Shown here piece after piece: positions 8,711-20,809 of a stretch of DNA of 51,803 nt. Below the pieces are notes generated by a model. It saw nothing but the letters and a program-made list of their open reading frames with translations. It made no database searches and was not told where the DNA came from. Position numbers and translations under genes: made by a program. Origin of the DNA: Bacillus sp. FJAT-42315 (GTDB taxonomy: Bacteria > Bacillota > Bacilli > Bacillales > Domibacillaceae); assembly GCF_002797375.1 (NCBI RefSeq), contig NZ_KZ454941.1, forward strand, positions 303,322 to 355,124, in the 5' to 3' direction. Within the stretch, counting starts at the first letter, position 1. Every line of letters starts with the position of its first letter.

Positions 8711-9895
8711 ATGACAAAAACAGTAATTATTGATGGGGCGCGAACGCCTTTTGGGAAATTCGGTGGAGGGTTAAGCTCACTGACTGCTTCTCAGCTTGGT
8801 GGCATTGCGATTAAGGAAGCATTGAATCGAGCAGGTGTTCAGCCTGATCAAGTAGATGAAGTGATTTTTGGAAATGTTCTTCAAGCGGGACAAGGCCAAA
8901 TTCCATCTAGACAGGCGGCAAGAGAAGCAGGGATTCCTTGGGAAGTGAAGACAGAAACAATTAACAAAGTCTGTGCATCTGGACTTCGAAGCGTTACATT
9001 GGCGGATCAAATTATTCGTGCTGGCGATGAGGATATCATTGTTGCTGGTGGGATGGAGTCGATGTCTAATGCGCCGTATGCGTTACCAAAAGGGCGTTGG
9101 GGCCTTCGTATGGGCGATGCACCATTAGTCGATTTAATGATATCTGACGGGCTATCTTGTAGCTTTACAGGCGTACATATGGGAACATACGGAAACAGCA
9201 CAGCTGAAGAGTTCGATCTTTCTCGTGAAGAGCAGGATGACTGGGCGGTAGGAAGCCATGAAAAAGCGATTGTAGCGATTGAGTCTGGCAAGCTAGCAGA
9301 AGAAATCGTTGCCGTTCAAGTACCACAGAGAAAAGGAGATCCAATCACAGTTTCCCAGGATGAAGCACCACGTAAAGAGACAACGAAAGAAACGTTAGCT
9401 AGGTTGCGTCCAGCTTTCGGGAAAGAAGGAACGATTACAGCAGGAAACGCACCTGGCATTAATGACGGAGCAGCTGCTCTAGTACTAATGAGCGATGAAC
9501 GAGCAAAGCAAGAAGGCAAAGCACCACTTGCTACAGTAATCGGTCACGCGGAAGTAGCGGTAGAAGCGAAAGATTTTCCGCAAACACCTGGTCTTGTTAT
9601 TAATGAACTGCTGAAAAAGACGGGTCGTTCTTTAGAAGAAATCGATTTGTTTGAAATTAACGAAGCTTTTGCAGCAGTTGCTTTAGCTAGTGGGAAAATT
9701 GCTAACTTAGATCCTGAGAAAGTGAACGTCAATGGCGGTGCAGTTGCTCTTGGTCATCCGATTGGTGCAAGCGGTGCGAGAATTATTTTAACACTTGCAT
9801 ATGAATTGAAGCGCAGAGGTGGCGGTATCGGGATTGCATCTATTTGTAGCGGTGGCGGTCAAGGCGATGCGGTCATGATTGAAGTACAAAGGTAA
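8711..9895 (+). CDS. mmgA: Acetyl-CoA acetyltransferase (thiolase)
   Basis: 394-aa thiolase that condenses or cleaves acetoacetyl-CoA/3-ketoacyl-CoA in the cytoplasm. The acyl-accepting Cys is at residue 88 (NKVCASGL). NEAFA, the catalytic His in [11 protein letters not shown] and the second Cys in CSGGGQGDA lie near the C terminus, as in all thiolases. ATG 8711 follows GAAGGAGG; the six codons upstream contain that ribosome site and are not coding. It is the first gene of a cluster with hydroxyacyl-CoA dehydrogenase and two acyl-CoA dehydrogenases, resembling mmgABC of B. subtilis. The chain-length preference cannot be told. Confidence 0.9.
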   Translation: MTKTVIIDGARTPFGKFGGGLSSLTASQLGGIAIKEALNRAGVQPDQVDEVIFGNVLQAGQGQIPSRQAAREAGIPWEVKTETINKVCASGLRSVTLADQIIRAGDEDIIVAGGMESMSNAPYALPKGRWGLRMGDAPLVDLMISDGLSCSFTGVHMGTYGNSTAEEFDLSREEQDDWAVGSHEKAIVAIESGKLAEEIVAVQVPQRKGDPITVSQDEAPRKETTKETLARLRPAFGKEGTITAGNAPGINDGAAALVLMSDERAKQEGKAPLATVIGHAEVAVEAKDFPQTPGLVINELLKKTGRSLEEIDLFEINEAFAAVALASGKIANLDPEKVNVNGGAVALGHPIGASGARIILTLAYELKRRGGGIGIASICSGGGQGDAVMIEVQR

Positions 9896-9937
9896 TTTTT
9901 TATTTCGAACAATTGAGGAAAAGGCGGAGGGGAAATG

Positions 9938-10789
9938 ATGAAGGTCAAAAAGTTAATGGTCATCGGTGCAGGTCAAATGGGTTCAGGAATTGCACAAGTT
10001 TGTGCGCAGGCAGGCTATGAAGTCATTTTAAATGATTTAAAAGAAGAATATTTAGAGCGCGGTTTAGCGGTCATCAATAAAAACCTTTCTCGTCAAGTGG
10101 AAAAAGAGCGAATGACGGCAGGGGAAAAGGATGAAGTGTTAAGTCGTCTCGTGAAATCTACGGACTTACAGGATGCCAAAAGCGTCGATTTAGTCATCGA
10201 AGCAGCGGTTGAAAACATGGAGATTAAACGTAAAATTTTTGCTCAGCTAGATGAAATTACTCCAGACCATACGATTCTTGCTTCAAACACATCTTCTTTG
10301 CCTATTACTGAAATTGCGGCTGCAACAGATCGCCCTGAAAAAGTAATTGGCATGCATTTTATGAATCCAGTGCCTGTGATGAAGCTAGTCGAAATCATTC
10401 GCGGCTTAGCGACAGCGGATGAAGTGTATAAAACGATTGAAAACATGACACATACGCTAGGTAAAGTACCTGTAGAAGTGAATGATTTTCCAGGATTCGT
10501 CTCTAATCGTATCCTTATGCCGATGATCAATGAAGCGATTTATACGTTATATGAAGGAGTAGCAACGAAAGAAGCGATTGATGAAGTAATGAAGCTCGGC
10601 ATGAATCATCCGATGGGGCCGTTGACTCTAGCTGATTTTATCGGTCTTGATACTTGTCTTTATATTATGGAAATCTTACATGATGGCTTTGGCGATGATA
10701 AATATCGACCATGCCCATTATTGAGAAAGTACGTAAAAGCAGGCTGGCTTGGTAAAAAGTCAGGTCGCGGATTTTACAGCTACGAATAA
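9938..10789 (+). CDS. mmgB: 3-hydroxybutyryl-CoA dehydrogenase
   Basis: 283-aa NAD(P)-dependent dehydrogenase converting 3-hydroxyacyl-CoA to 3-ketoacyl-CoA. It has an N-terminal Rossmann loop [13 protein letters not shown], the family segment [12 protein letters not shown], the catalytic-His region [17 protein letters not shown] and the [10 protein letters not shown] dimerisation segment. Two adjacent ATGs (9935, 9938) follow GGAGG; the second has better spacing. It starts 42 bp after the thiolase gene and 28 bp before the next gene, consistent with one operon. Confidence 0.92.
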   Translation: MKVKKLMVIGAGQMGSGIAQVCAQAGYEVILNDLKEEYLERGLAVINKNLSRQVEKERMTAGEKDEVLSRLVKSTDLQDAKSVDLVIEAAVENMEIKRKIFAQLDEITPDHTILASNTSSLPITEIAAATDRPEKVIGMHFMNPVPVMKLVEIIRGLATADEVYKTIENMTHTLGKVPVEVNDFPGFVSNRILMPMINEAIYTLYEGVATKEAIDEVMKLGMNHPMGPLTLADFIGLDTCLYIMEILHDGFGDDKYRPCPLLRKYVKAGWLGKKSGRGFYSYE

Positions 10790-10817
10790 CACTCATTAAC
10801 AACAGGGGGAATCAATC

Positions 10818-11954
10818 ATGGAATTGCGTTTTACAGAAGAGCAAGAAATGATGAGAAAAATGGTGAGAGATTTTGCGGAGTCTGAAATCGCTCCGTGGAT
10901 TGAGCGTATGGAAGAGGGGGAATTCCCGCGCGAAATTCTTAAGAAAATGGCTGAATTAGGGTTAATGGGAATTACGATTCCAGAAGAATATGGTGGCAGT
11001 GAAATGGATTTTACGTCATACATTATCGCTATTAACGAACTATCGAAAGTGAGTGCGACAATGGGCGTTATTTTATCTGTTCATACATCTGTTGGAACGA
11101 ACCCTATTCTTTACTTCGGAACAGAAGAACAAAAGCGGAAATATGTGCCGAAATTAGCGGCGGGGGAATATTTAGGAGCATTTTGTTTAACCGAGCCTAG
11201 CGCTGGTTCAGATGCAGCAAGCTTAAAAACAAGAGCGGTCAAACAAGGGGATCAATATATTATTAATGGCTCAAAGGTGTTTATCACAAATGGGGGAGAA
11301 GCAGATACATATATTGTCTTTGCTTCTACCAATCCTGAATTGGGAAGCAAAGGGGTTTCAGCGTTTATCGTTGAAAAAGATACGCCAGGTCTTGTGATCG
11401 GCAAGGACGAACATAAAATGGGTCTTCACGGCTCACGTACGGTGCAATTGACATTTGAGGATATGCAAGTGCCAGCAGCGAATCTTCTCGGTCAAGAAGG
11501 AGAAGGCTTTAAAATCGCGATGGCAAACCTCGATGTCGGTCGAATTGGGATTGCTGCTCAGTCGTTGGGGATCGCTGAAGCAGCTTTACAAGAAGCGACT
11601 AATTATTCAAAAGAACGAAAGCAATTTGGTAAGCCAATTGCCGCACAGCAAGGACTTGCTTTTAAACTAGCAGATATGGCCACAAGTGTAGAAGCAGCGA
11701 AACTACTTGTGTATCGTGCTGCCAACTTACGTGCTCAAGGTCTTCCATGTGGAAAGGAAGCTTCAATGGCTAAATTATTTGCTTCAAAAGCAGCGGTCGA
11801 TGTGTCCATTGAAGCCGTTCAAGTACATGGCGGTTACGGGTACACGCAAGAGTATGCCGTTGAACGTTATTTCAGAGATGCGAAAGTCACAGAAATTTAT
11901 GAAGGTACTAGCGAAATTCAAAGGCTTGTTATTAGTAAGCAGCTCATTAAATAG
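10818..11954 (+). CDS. mmgC: Acyl-CoA dehydrogenase (MmgC-like, short-chain)
   Basis: 378-aa FAD enzyme that forms the 2,3-double bond of acyl-CoA. It carries the acyl-CoA dehydrogenase signatures [12 protein letters not shown] in the middle and the C-terminal [16 protein letters not shown], whose Glu is the likely catalytic base. ATG 10818 follows CAGGGGGAA. It is the third gene of the cluster and clearly paralogous to the next gene (start [19 protein letters not shown] against [19 protein letters not shown]). Electrons would leave through ETF to FadF. With icmF in the operon, butyryl- or isobutyryl-CoA are plausible substrates; this is inference. Confidence 0.9.
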   Translation: MELRFTEEQEMMRKMVRDFAESEIAPWIERMEEGEFPREILKKMAELGLMGITIPEEYGGSEMDFTSYIIAINELSKVSATMGVILSVHTSVGTNPILYFGTEEQKRKYVPKLAAGEYLGAFCLTEPSAGSDAASLKTRAVKQGDQYIINGSKVFITNGGEADTYIVFASTNPELGSKGVSAFIVEKDTPGLVIGKDEHKMGLHGSRTVQLTFEDMQVPAANLLGQEGEGFKIAMANLDVGRIGIAAQSLGIAEAALQEATNYSKERKQFGKPIAAQQGLAFKLADMATSVEAAKLLVYRAANLRAQGLPCGKEASMAKLFASKAAVDVSIEAVQVHGGYGYTQEYAVERYFRDAKVTEIYEGTSEIQRLVISKQLIK

Positions 11955-11974
11955 ACAAAGGATGGGGAAATGAG

Positions 11975-13114
11975 ATGAACTTCCAACTAACAGAAGAACA
12001 TGAAATGATTCGCAAAATGGTACGAGACTTTGCTAAAAATGAAGTGGAACCAACAGCAGCTGAGCGCGATGAAGAAGAGCGCTTTGATATGGAACTTTTC
12101 CACAAGATGGCAGAGCTTGGTTTAACGGGTATTCCGTGGCCTGAAGAGTACGGCGGTATCGGTAGTGATTACTTAGCTTATTGTATCGCGGTGGAAGAAC
12201 TATCACGTGTCTGTGCTTCAACAGGCGTAACGTTATCCGCTCATACGTCTTTAGCGGGCTGGCCTGTTTATAAATTCGGTACAGAAGAACAAAAGCAAAA
12301 ATATTTAAAGCCGATGGCACAAGGAGAAAAAATTGGTGCATACGGCTTAACAGAGCCGGGTTCAGGGTCGGATGCAGGTGGAATGAAAACGACTGCTCGC
12401 TTAGATGGTGACGACTACATTTTAAATGGTTCGAAAATCTTTATCACTAACGGCGGCATTGCTGATATTTATATCGTGTTTGCCTTAACGGACCCAGAAT
12501 CGAAACAACGCGGCACAACAGCATTTATCGTTGAAAAAGATTTCGCGGGCTTCTCCGTTGGTAAAAAAGAAAAGAAACTCGGCATTCGTTCGTCACCGAC
12601 AACGGAAATTATCTTTGAAGATTGCCGTGTGCCGAAAGAGAACATTTTAGGCGAAGTGGGCGACGGCTTTAAAGTGGCGATGATGACATTAGATGGCGGT
12701 CGTAACGGAATTGCGGCTCAAGCAGTCGGAATCGCACAAGGTGCTTTAGATGCTTCGATTGAATACGCGAAAGAGCGTAAACAATTTGGCAAACCAATCG
12801 TCGCAAACCAAGGAATCTCATTCAAAATTGCTGATATGGCAACAGCTGTTGAAGCATCTCGTTTGTTGACATACCAAGCAGCTTGGTTAGAATCTAAAGG
12901 ATTACCATACGGAAAAGAATCTGCTATGTCTAAACTAATGGCTGGTGACACAGCGATGAAAGTTACAACAGAAGCCGTTCAAATCTTCGGAGGTTACGGC
13001 TATACAAAAGATTACCCAGTAGAACGCTATATGCGTGACGCAAAAATTACTCAAATTTACGAAGGAACACAAGAAATCCAACGTCTAGTTATCTCAAGAA
13101 TGGTGACTAAATAA
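11975..13114 (+). CDS. acdA: Acyl-CoA dehydrogenase (AcdA-like)
   Basis: 379-aa acyl-CoA dehydrogenase with [12 protein letters not shown] and the C-terminal [18 protein letters not shown]. Length and chromosomal position (between fadF and rpoE) fit AcdA of B. subtilis, where fadF-acdA-rpoE are adjacent. Here it has become the fourth gene of the thiolase cluster, 20 bp after its paralogue. The start ATG 11975 follows GGATGGGGAAATGAG. A degraded piece of the composite repeat in reverse orientation begins within a few bases of its stop codon. Confidence 0.9.
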   Translation: MNFQLTEEHEMIRKMVRDFAKNEVEPTAAERDEEERFDMELFHKMAELGLTGIPWPEEYGGIGSDYLAYCIAVEELSRVCASTGVTLSAHTSLAGWPVYKFGTEEQKQKYLKPMAQGEKIGAYGLTEPGSGSDAGGMKTTARLDGDDYILNGSKIFITNGGIADIYIVFALTDPESKQRGTTAFIVEKDFAGFSVGKKEKKLGIRSSPTTEIIFEDCRVPKENILGEVGDGFKVAMMTLDGGRNGIAAQAVGIAQGALDASIEYAKERKQFGKPIVANQGISFKIADMATAVEASRLLTYQAAWLESKGLPYGKESAMSKLMAGDTAMKVTTEAVQIFGGYGYTKDYPVERYMRDAKITQIYEGTQEIQRLVISRMVTK

Positions 13115-13115
13115 G

Positions 13116-13156
13116 AAAAGCGGAAGGCGCTGTTCAGCGACGTATGGACTAGAGCG
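13116..13156 (-). repeat. Reverse-orientation end fragment of the composite repeat
   Basis: Read on the minus strand, this gives AGTCCATACGTCGCTGAACA followed by GCGCCTTCCGCTTTTC, the terminal module of the repeats at 8480-8517 and 28910-28947. It lies immediately after the acdA stop and runs straight into the 41-bp tandem repeat. Confidence 0.75.
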
Positions 13157-13163
13157 ATCAGAA

Positions 13164-13238
13164 AGTCGAAGAAAGGCTTCATAAGGTCAAAGAACTGACC
13201 AGAAAGTCGAAGAAACACTTTATAAAGTCAAAGAACCA
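13164..13238. repeat. 41-bp tandem repeat, locus 1
   Basis: Two units starting at 13164 and 13205, 41 bp apart, each AGTCGAAGAA - ten bases - AAGGTCAAAGAA or AAAGTCAAAGAA - short variable tail. The same unit with the same period occurs at 40136-40241. No coding potential is evident. Confidence 0.7.
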
Positions 13239-13257
13239 AAAAATTTCATACTAAGAC

Positions 13258-13298
13258 AAGAACAGAGGAGGGGACATACAATCCTCTCGTCTGTTCTT
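13258..13298 (+). terminator. Hairpin between acdA and the TetR gene
   Basis: AAGAACAGA (13258-13266) pairs with TCTGTTCTT (13290-13298), with extra GAGG/CCTC pairing inside. The tail CCTCCTTGC has no T run, so it may be an attenuator or mRNA stabiliser rather than a full terminator. It would let the regulator and icmF be expressed at a lower level. Confidence 0.45.
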
Positions 13299-13342
13299 CC
13301 TCCTTGCTTTCTGTATGTTCAAATAAAGGCGGTTGATAAAAA

Positions 13343-13981
13343 ATGGATGCAAATAAGCGAAAAGTACATGCATCTGTCAAAGATGAACAGTTAATACAAA
13401 AAAGGCGGTCCGAAATGATCAAAGGGGCGGTCCAACTTTTTAAGCAAAAAGGCTTTCATCGGACAACAACGAGAGAGATTGCGAAAGCATCGGGGTTCAG
13501 CATCGGTACTTTATATGAATATATCCGAACAAAAGAGGATGTCCTTTATCTTGTATGTGATAGCATTTATGACCAGGTAAAAGATCGACTGCAAAGAATC
13601 GATTTAGAAGCAGGGACACTTGATAGCTTAAAGCTAGGTGTTGGTTATTATTTCAAAGTCATGGACGATATGCAGGATGAAGTGCTTGTAATGTACCAGG
13701 AAGCAAAATCGCTTTCAAAGGATGCGCTACCGTATGTATTGCAAAAGGAAATGGACATGGTAAGCATGTTTGAAACTTTGATTCGTCGTTGTGTTGAGAC
13801 AAAGGAATTGGAGATGGATGAGCGAACGATCCATATGCTAGCACAAAATATTTTTGTTCAAGGACAAATGTGGGGGTTCCGTCGCTGGACTTTAAGAAAG
13901 TCATTTACGATTGATGACTATATTCAGTTACAGACGGATTTGCTTTTTTCCGGTATTAACGGGTACAAAACGAAAAGCTAA
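13343..13981 (+). CDS. TetR/AcrR-family transcriptional regulator
   Basis: 212-aa TetR-type repressor. A helix-turn-helix occupies roughly residues 40-62 (TTREIAKASGFSIGTLYEYI), with a typical KEDVLY linker. The remainder is an all-helical ligand-binding domain. The start ATG 13343 follows AAAGGCGG. It lies in an acyl-CoA operon, 12 bp before icmF, and the window has two related FadR-like operators (5577, 8646). It may be the local FadR or an acyl-CoA-sensing paralogue; I cannot tell whether a separate fadR exists elsewhere. Its N-terminal extension of about 18 basic residues is longer than in minimal TetR proteins. Confidence 0.85.
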   Translation: MDANKRKVHASVKDEQLIQKRRSEMIKGAVQLFKQKGFHRTTTREIAKASGFSIGTLYEYIRTKEDVLYLVCDSIYDQVKDRLQRIDLEAGTLDSLKLGVGYYFKVMDDMQDEVLVMYQEAKSLSKDALPYVLQKEMDMVSMFETLIRRCVETKELEMDERTIHMLAQNIFVQGQMWGFRRWTLRKSFTIDDYIQLQTDLLFSGINGYKTKS

Positions 13982-13993
13982 GGGGGAAATAAC

Positions 13994-16900
13994 ATGGGTC
14001 AAACAGTGGAGATTTATAAACCTAAGCATCATATTCGCTTTGTGACAGCTTCTAGCCTTTTTGATGGTCATGATGCATCCATTAATATTATGCGTCGGAT
14101 TTTGCAATCGAGTGGAGCGGAAGTGATTCATCTAGGTCATAATCGTTCTGTGGAAGAGATTGTAAACGCTGCCATTCAAGAGGATGTTCAAGGGATTGCG
14201 ATCTCTTCTTATCAAGGGGGACATGTTGAGTATTTTAAATACATTTATGATTTGTTAAAGGAAAGAGGTTGCTCTCATATCCGTATTTATGGAGGCGGGG
14301 GTGGCGTTATCATCCCTAAAGAAATTAAAGAACTTCACGAGTACGGAATTGCTCGGATCTTTTCTCCGGAAGATGGTCGTCAACAAGGCTTGCAAGGCAT
14401 GATTAATCGCATGCTTGAAGAATGTGATTATTCCACTGTAACAGACTCTATGAAAGAAGAGCTTGATCAGCTTCCAAATGGAGAAATTCCGTTTGTTTCG
14501 AAATTAATTTCGCTTGCTGAAGATCAAATTGATGCGGATGCAGAGCAACAAGTAGCTGCGCGAGAAGTTTTTGAACGGATTGAATTGATGGAGGGACATG
14601 CCCCTGTCATCGGGATCACGGGAACTGGTGGAGCCGGAAAAAGCTCGCTTACCGATGAATTGATTCGCCGTTTCTTAAATGAAATTCCAGATAAAAAAGT
14701 AGCGGTTTTGTCGATTGATCCAACGAAGCAAAAAACGGGCGGAGCGTTGCTTGGTGACCGTATTCGCATGAATGCTATTTTTAATCAGCGTGTATTTATG
14801 CGTAGCTTAGCGACAAGAAATTCTCGTACAGAGTTATCACTTGCGATTAAAGATGCGATTAAAGTTGTGCAAGCGGCACAATATGATTTAATCATCGTTG
14901 AAACGAGCGGGATCGGTCAAGGGGATGCCGAGATTGCTGATATTTCCGATGTATCCATGTATGTGATGACGAGCGAGTTTGGGGCGCCATCTCAGCTTGA
15001 GAAGATCGACATGATCGACTTTGCGGATTTAATTGTCATCAACAAATTTGAAAGAAAAGGGTCTGAAGATGCGAGACGCCAAGTACAAAAGCAATATCAG
15101 CGTAGCCGTAATTTATTTGATAAGCCGCTAGATGAGATGCCTGTGTATGGAACGATCGCGAGCCAGTTTAATGACCAAGGAACGAATGCATTATTTGCCG
15201 CTCTAGTCGAAACGATCAATGAAAAAACAGGCACTGGCTGGGCAGCTTCTTTTAGCAAAAAGGCGAATGTCGAGAAGCAAAACGTGATTATTCCAAATGA
15301 TCGTCGTTATTATTTACGTGAAATTACAGAAACAGTACGCGGTTATCATAAACGATCTGATGAACAAATGAATATTGCTCGCCGATTGTTCCAGTTAGAA
15401 GGAGCAATTGAAGAAGTAAAGACGAAGGAAAAGAATGAAGAAGTTCTTCGTTCACTAGAAGCGTTAAAAGCATCGCTAGAAGATCAATTAACGGCTGAGT
15501 CGAAAAATATTCTTCGTGGCTGGCAGGAATTACGCGAAAAATATGCAGGTGAAAAGCTGATTACGAAGGTGCGCGATAAAGAGATCGTCACGGAATTGAC
15601 GACGACTAGCTTGTCAGGGCTTCCTATTCCAAAAGTGGCTTTGCCGAAATATGCTGATTATGGTGAAATTCTTCGTTGGGTATACCGAGAAAATGTACCA
15701 GGTTCTTTTCCTTATACAGCTGGGGTGTTTCCGTTTAAACGAAAAGGGGAAGATCCGAAGCGTCAGTTTGCTGGAGAAGGAACGCCAGAAAGAACGAATC
15801 GTCGCTTCCATTATTTATCAAAGGATGATACGGCGAAGCGTTTGAGTACTGCTTTTGATTCCGTGACATTGTACGGAGAAGACCCGGATCATCGCCCAGA
15901 TATTTTCGGGAAAATCGGGGAAAGTGGTGTCAACGTTTGTACGTTAGATGATATGAAAAAGCTATATCAAGGCTTTGATCTTTGTCACCCATCGACATCT
16001 GTATCGATGACGATTAATGGACCGGCACCGATTATTTTGGCGATGTTTATGAATACAGCGATTGACCAGCAAGTGAAGGTGAAGGAAGAAGAACTTGGCC
16101 GAGTGCTGACGGTAGAGGAATTTGCGGACGTTCGCTCACAGACATTGAAAACAGTGCGTGGAACGGTACAGGCAGATATTTTAAAAGAAGACCAAGGACA
16201 AAATACTTGTATTTTCTCTACGGAATTTGCTTTGCGCTTAATGGGAGATATTCAACAATATTTCATCGATCAGTCAGTGCGTAACTATTACTCTGTTTCA
16301 ATTTCTGGCTATCATATTGCCGAAGCGGGAGCGAATCCGATTTCTCAGCTAGCCTTTACACTTGCTAACGGTTTTACGTATGTAGAGTATTATTTAAGTC
16401 GAGGCATGAATATTGATGACTTTGCGCCTAACTTATCGTTCTTCTTCTCGAACGGGTTGGACCCAGAGTATACAGTGATTGGGCGAGTATCACGCCGCAT
16501 TTGGGCGACGACGATGCGCGACAAATATGGTGCGAATGAACGCTCCCAAAAATTAAAGTATCACGTACAAACGTCCGGTCGTTCCTTGCATGCGCAAGAA
16601 ATTGACTTTAATGATATTCGTACGACTTTACAAGCATTAATGGCACTGCAAGACAACTGTAACTCGCTTCATACGAATGCTTACGATGAAGCGATCACGA
16701 CACCGACAGAAGAATCGGTTCGTCGGGCAATGGCGATTCAATTAATTATTACGAATGAGCATGGCTTGTCTAAAAATGAAAATCCGCTACAAGGTTCGTT
16801 TATTGTGGAAGAGTTGACAGATTTAGTCGAAGAAGCTGTGTTGCAAGAGTTTGAGCGCATTAACGATCGTGGCGGCGTGCTCGGTGCAATGGAAACGCAA

Positions 16901-17263
16901 TATCAACGTGGGAAGATTCAAGAAGAATCGATGCATTACGAGATGCTTAAGCATACAGGCGAATTGCCGATTATCGGTGTGAACACATACTTAAATCCAA
17001 ATCCTCCATCTGAAGAGGACATTGATAATATGGAAATCGCCCGAGCAACAATGGAAGAAAAAGAGCTGCAAATTACGAATCTACGTTACTTCCAACAAAA
17101 GCATCAAGATGAAACAGAAGCGGCCTTGGAGCAGCTAAAAGAAACAGCAATTAGCGGAGGCAATATATTTGCGGAGCTAATGAACTGTGTGAGAGTAGCC
17201 AGTCTGGGTCAAATTACGAAAGCCCTTTACGAAGTGGGCGGCCAGTATAGAAGAAATATGTAA
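13994..17263 (+). CDS. icmF: Fused isobutyryl-CoA mutase IcmF
   Basis: 1089-aa adenosylcobalamin enzyme that interconverts isobutyryl-CoA and n-butyryl-CoA, with a built-in GTPase chaperone. Domains in order: B12-binding domain (about 1-140) with DGHDAS, whose His26 is the lower cobalt ligand; MeaI-type G domain with P-loop GTGGAGKSS near 210, [10 protein letters not shown] and NKFERKG; a helical linker; and the mutase TIM barrel ([24 protein letters not shown]). Length and order match IcmF of Geobacillus-type organisms. ATG 13994 follows AAGGGGGAAA. It is the last gene of the acyl-CoA cluster, ended by a strong terminator. The substrate could be another branched acyl-CoA such as pivalyl- or isovaleryl-CoA. 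Confidence 0.95.
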   Translation: MGQTVEIYKPKHHIRFVTASSLFDGHDASINIMRRILQSSGAEVIHLGHNRSVEEIVNAAIQEDVQGIAISSYQGGHVEYFKYIYDLLKERGCSHIRIYGGGGGVIIPKEIKELHEYGIARIFSPEDGRQQGLQGMINRMLEECDYSTVTDSMKEELDQLPNGEIPFVSKLISLAEDQIDADAEQQVAAREVFERIELMEGHAPVIGITGTGGAGKSSLTDELIRRFLNEIPDKKVAVLSIDPTKQKTGGALLGDRIRMNAIFNQRVFMRSLATRNSRTELSLAIKDAIKVVQAAQYDLIIVETSGIGQGDAEIADISDVSMYVMTSEFGAPSQLEKIDMIDFADLIVINKFERKGSEDARRQVQKQYQRSRNLFDKPLDEMPVYGTIASQFNDQGTNALFAALVETINEKTGTGWAASFSKKANVEKQNVIIPNDRRYYLREITETVRGYHKRSDEQMNIARRLFQLEGAIEEVKTKEKNEEVLRSLEALKASLEDQLTAESKNILRGWQELREKYAGEKLITKVRDKEIVTELTTTSLSGLPIPKVALPKYADYGEILRWVYRENVPGSFPYTAGVFPFKRKGEDPKRQFAGEGTPERTNRRFHYLSKDDTAKRLSTAFDSVTLYGEDPDHRPDIFGKIGESGVNVCTLDDMKKLYQGFDLCHPSTSVSMTINGPAPIILAMFMNTAIDQQVKVKEEELGRVLTVEEFADVRSQTLKTVRGTVQADILKEDQGQNTCIFSTEFALRLMGDIQQYFIDQSVRNYYSVSISGYHIAEAGANPISQLAFTLANGFTYVEYYLSRGMNIDDFAPNLSFFFSNGLDPEYTVIGRVSRRIWATTMRDKYGANERSQKLKYHVQTSGRSLHAQEIDFNDIRTTLQALMALQDNCNSLHTNAYDEAITTPTEESVRRAMAIQLIITNEHGLSKNENPLQGSFIVEELTDLVEEAVLQEFERINDRGGVLGAMETQYQRGKIQEESMHYEMLKHTGELPIIGVNTYLNPNPPSEEDIDNMEIARATMEEKELQITNLRYFQQKHQDETEAALEQLKETAISGGNIFAELMNCVRVASLGQITKALYEVGGQYRRNM

Positions 17264-17269
17264 ATTGAG

Positions 17270-17316
17270 CTGATCGCAAAAGGAACAAGTTATATTCCTT
17301 TTGCGGTCAGTTTTTT
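17270..17316 (+). terminator. Terminator after icmF
   Basis: A 16-bp stem (17270-17285 with 17295-17310, one G-U type pair) and a 9-nt loop, followed by six T. Confidence 0.9.
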
Positions 17317-17418
17317 ACTTATGATTTTTACTTGTTTTGGGTATAAATGATAACAGGTGAAGCCTTTGCAATTTCTTAACATTATTTTTGTTTTATAAAT
17401 GCTAGCTGTGAGTATACA

Positions 17419-17610
17419 ATGAGAATAAGGACAATGACGGGATGTGAAAAGGTGAAACAATTATTAGGTTATATCGTCATAGGTATCAGTACGTTTGTAT
17501 TTATATGGTTATATAATAAACAACTAGGTGCTATTCCTTTTATTTTCCTCTCCTTATTCTTATTCTACAAAGCTTTTATGGAATTAAAAAGTCCCAAAAA
17601 ACATCACTGA
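17419..17610 (+). CDS. Small membrane protein of unknown function
   Basis: 63-aa open frame. The sequence holds two hydrophobic stretches likely to cross the membrane (about residues 15-31 and 38-55) and a basic C-terminal tail ending KSPKKHH, a typical small membrane hairpin topology with cytoplasmic tail. Start choice is open: ATG 17419 and ATG 17434 lack well-placed ribosome sites, and GTG 17452 has a weak GGGATG upstream. It stands alone between the icmF terminator and rpoE. I do not recognise it, but composition and topology favour a real gene. Confidence 0.45.
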   Translation: MRIRTMTGCEKVKQLLGYIVIGISTFVFIWLYNKQLGAIPFIFLSLFLFYKAFMELKSPKKHH

Positions 17611-17828
17611 ATGAAAGTATCAAGTAAATGGAGAAAAAAAGTATGAATCTTGACATAAACTTATAGCATATTGAAAGTGGTTATGTTTATAATGAAAAAT
17701 ATGGCCTTTTTTGCTCTGAAAATTGTTCGAAAGCAATGGTATGTTGCCAAACGAATGCTAATGAAGAAGGTGTGAGTGAAGCTCCACCACTTTTGCAGGG
17801 TGTGTAAATAGAGAAGGGAAGTGCGGAT

Positions 17829-18377
17829 GTGAATTTAAAGCAATTGTCAAAAGAAGAACGCAAAGAAATGTCCTTTATTGAAGTGGCATTTATTATTCTT
17901 GAGGAAAGTAAACAACCGATTACATTTCAAGAAATTTTAAATCAAATTCAACAACATTTAGAGCTAAGTGATGAAGAAGTAAGACAGCGTATGGTCCAGT
18001 TTTATACGGATTTAAATTTCGATGGTCGATTCATCACACTGGGCGAGAATCGTTGGGGACTACGTGCATGGTACCCGGTTGACCAATTGGAAGAAGAAGT
18101 AACTACAGCGGTCAAAACGAGAAAGAAAAAGACGAAAAAGGCTGCAAAAGAAGAGGAATTGGAAGAAGAGGTTGAAGATCTGGATGAGGCCGATGAAGAT
18201 TTCGACTTTGATGAAGAAGACATTGACGATCTAGATGACGAAGACGAAATCGAAGAACTTGATGATTTAAGTGAGATAGATGAAGAAGATGATGAAGATG
18301 AAGATGACTTCGATGATGAGTTAGTTGCTGAAGATGAATATGATCTCGATGATGACGAAGACGACGATCAAAAATAA
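17829..18377 (+). CDS. rpoE: RNA polymerase delta subunit
   Basis: 182-aa Firmicutes-specific delta subunit of RNA polymerase, which accelerates recycling and promoter selectivity and lowers non-specific binding. The first ~95 residues form the HARE-HTH domain (MSFIEVAFIILEESKQPITFQEILNQI), ending in the WGLRAWYPVDQ segment. A short Lys-rich patch follows, then a ~75-residue almost purely Asp/Glu tail, the hallmark of this protein. The GTG start at 17829 follows AGAAGGGAAG. The 218 bp upstream contain promoter-like hexamers (TTGACA 17650, TATAAT 17688) at non-standard spacing, so the promoter is unresolved. pyrG follows, as in Bacillus. Confidence 0.95.
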   Translation: MNLKQLSKEERKEMSFIEVAFIILEESKQPITFQEILNQIQQHLELSDEEVRQRMVQFYTDLNFDGRFITLGENRWGLRAWYPVDQLEEEVTTAVKTRKKKTKKAAKEEELEEEVEDLDEADEDFDFDEEDIDDLDDEDEIEELDDLSEIDEEDDEDEDDFDDELVAEDEYDLDDDEDDDQK

Positions 18378-18394
18378 AGATTTTTAATCTTTTC

Positions 18395-18423
18395 TTGACT
18401 TATCTTGGCCCAAATTGTAGTAT
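18395..18423 (+). promoter_or_regulatory. pyrG promoter with CTP-sensing GGGC start
   Basis: TTGACT (18395-18400), 17 bp, TAGTAT (18418-18423), then 7 bp to GGGCTC at 18431. In B. subtilis pyrG, transcription starts at such a GGGC. When CTP is low, extra G residues are added by reiterative transcription, and the poly-G 5' end pairs with the pyrimidine-rich strand of the downstream terminator. Sequence and spacing here fit that mechanism. Confidence 0.85.
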
Positions 18424-18461
18424 TTTATTTGGGCTCTTTAAGAGATATGTTTTATGTTTAT

Positions 18462-20176
<1,715 letters not shown>

Positions 20177-20189
20177 TGGTGATATAGAA

Positions 20190-20233
20190 GTCGTTAAAGC
20201 GCACGTATGCGTTTTAACGGCTTTTTTTTTTTT
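20190..20233 (+). terminator. Terminator after pyrG
   Basis: A 14-bp stem (20190-20203 with 20208-20221) with a 4-nt loop, followed by a run of twelve T. Confidence 0.93.
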
Positions 20234-20287
20234 GCGTGAGTTTAGCCGCCCTCAAGATGAAAAAAGCTACCGTCATTGAACGGCAGC

Positions 20288-20809
20288 TTAATCATTGTCT
20301 AGTAAAATTTCATCAATCGTTAATTTTAATAAAAAGAAAATATAAAGAGCGGCGATGCTAGATGGAAAGGCGGTGCGTTCGCCTTGTTCATTCGGCAGTA
20401 AGCCTTTCAACAATTTAGTATCGATAAAGATATCTGCTGAATTTTCCAATGATTCATTCTCTGTAGATCTAGCACCAGCAATAGCGATAAACGGGATATT
20501 TTTTTTCTGAAATTCCTTAGCGATCATCAAAACTTCTTCGTCATCGGCAAAGCGACTAACGAGGAGAAGACGATCGGTCTCTGTCACTTCATCGATCGAC
20601 GAAAGTGGTGTAGCGTGAACGAGGGGTTCTGCACCGAATACCGCTTCCGCTTCTACTGCCTTCATTTCATTGAATCCTTTTATAAAAATAGTTCCGTCGC
20701 CGATTGCTGCTTGTGCAAGTAAACGAGCGCCGTCCTCGATTTGTTCAGCCTCTTTATCAGCGATTCGCTGGAGTAGTCCATTTAATTGAGTAGAGAACAT
20801 TTTCAGCAC
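20288..20809 (-). CDS. ywjG: DUF2529 protein YwjG (SIS-like fold)
   Basis: 173-aa soluble protein, transcribed against its neighbours. It resembles the YwjG/DUF2529 family found between pyrG and spo0F in Bacillus; the function is not established. The alternating beta-alpha pattern (GTIFIKGFNEMKAVEAEAVF, DRLLLVSRFADDEEVLMIAKEF, IPFIAIAGARS) suggests a SIS-type sugar-phosphate-binding fold. The GTG start at 20809 has AAAGGAGG seven bases upstream; the ATG at codon 4 is an alternative. Divergent from spo0F with about 155 bp between them. Confidence 0.85.
   Translation of the reverse strand: MLKMFSTQLNGLLQRIADKEAEQIEDGARLLAQAAIGDGTIFIKGFNEMKAVEAEAVFGAEPLVHATPLSSIDEVTETDRLLLVSRFADDEEVLMIAKEFQKKNIPFIAIAGARSTENESLENSADIFIDTKLLKGLLPNEQGERTAFPSSIAALYIFFLLKLTIDEILLDND

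Noticed and set aside
13164-13238. CtsR operator
   Set aside because: GGTCAAA and AGTCGAA cores look like CtsR heptads, but none form the required direct repeat with 3-bp spacing, and no clp or mcs gene is adjacent.
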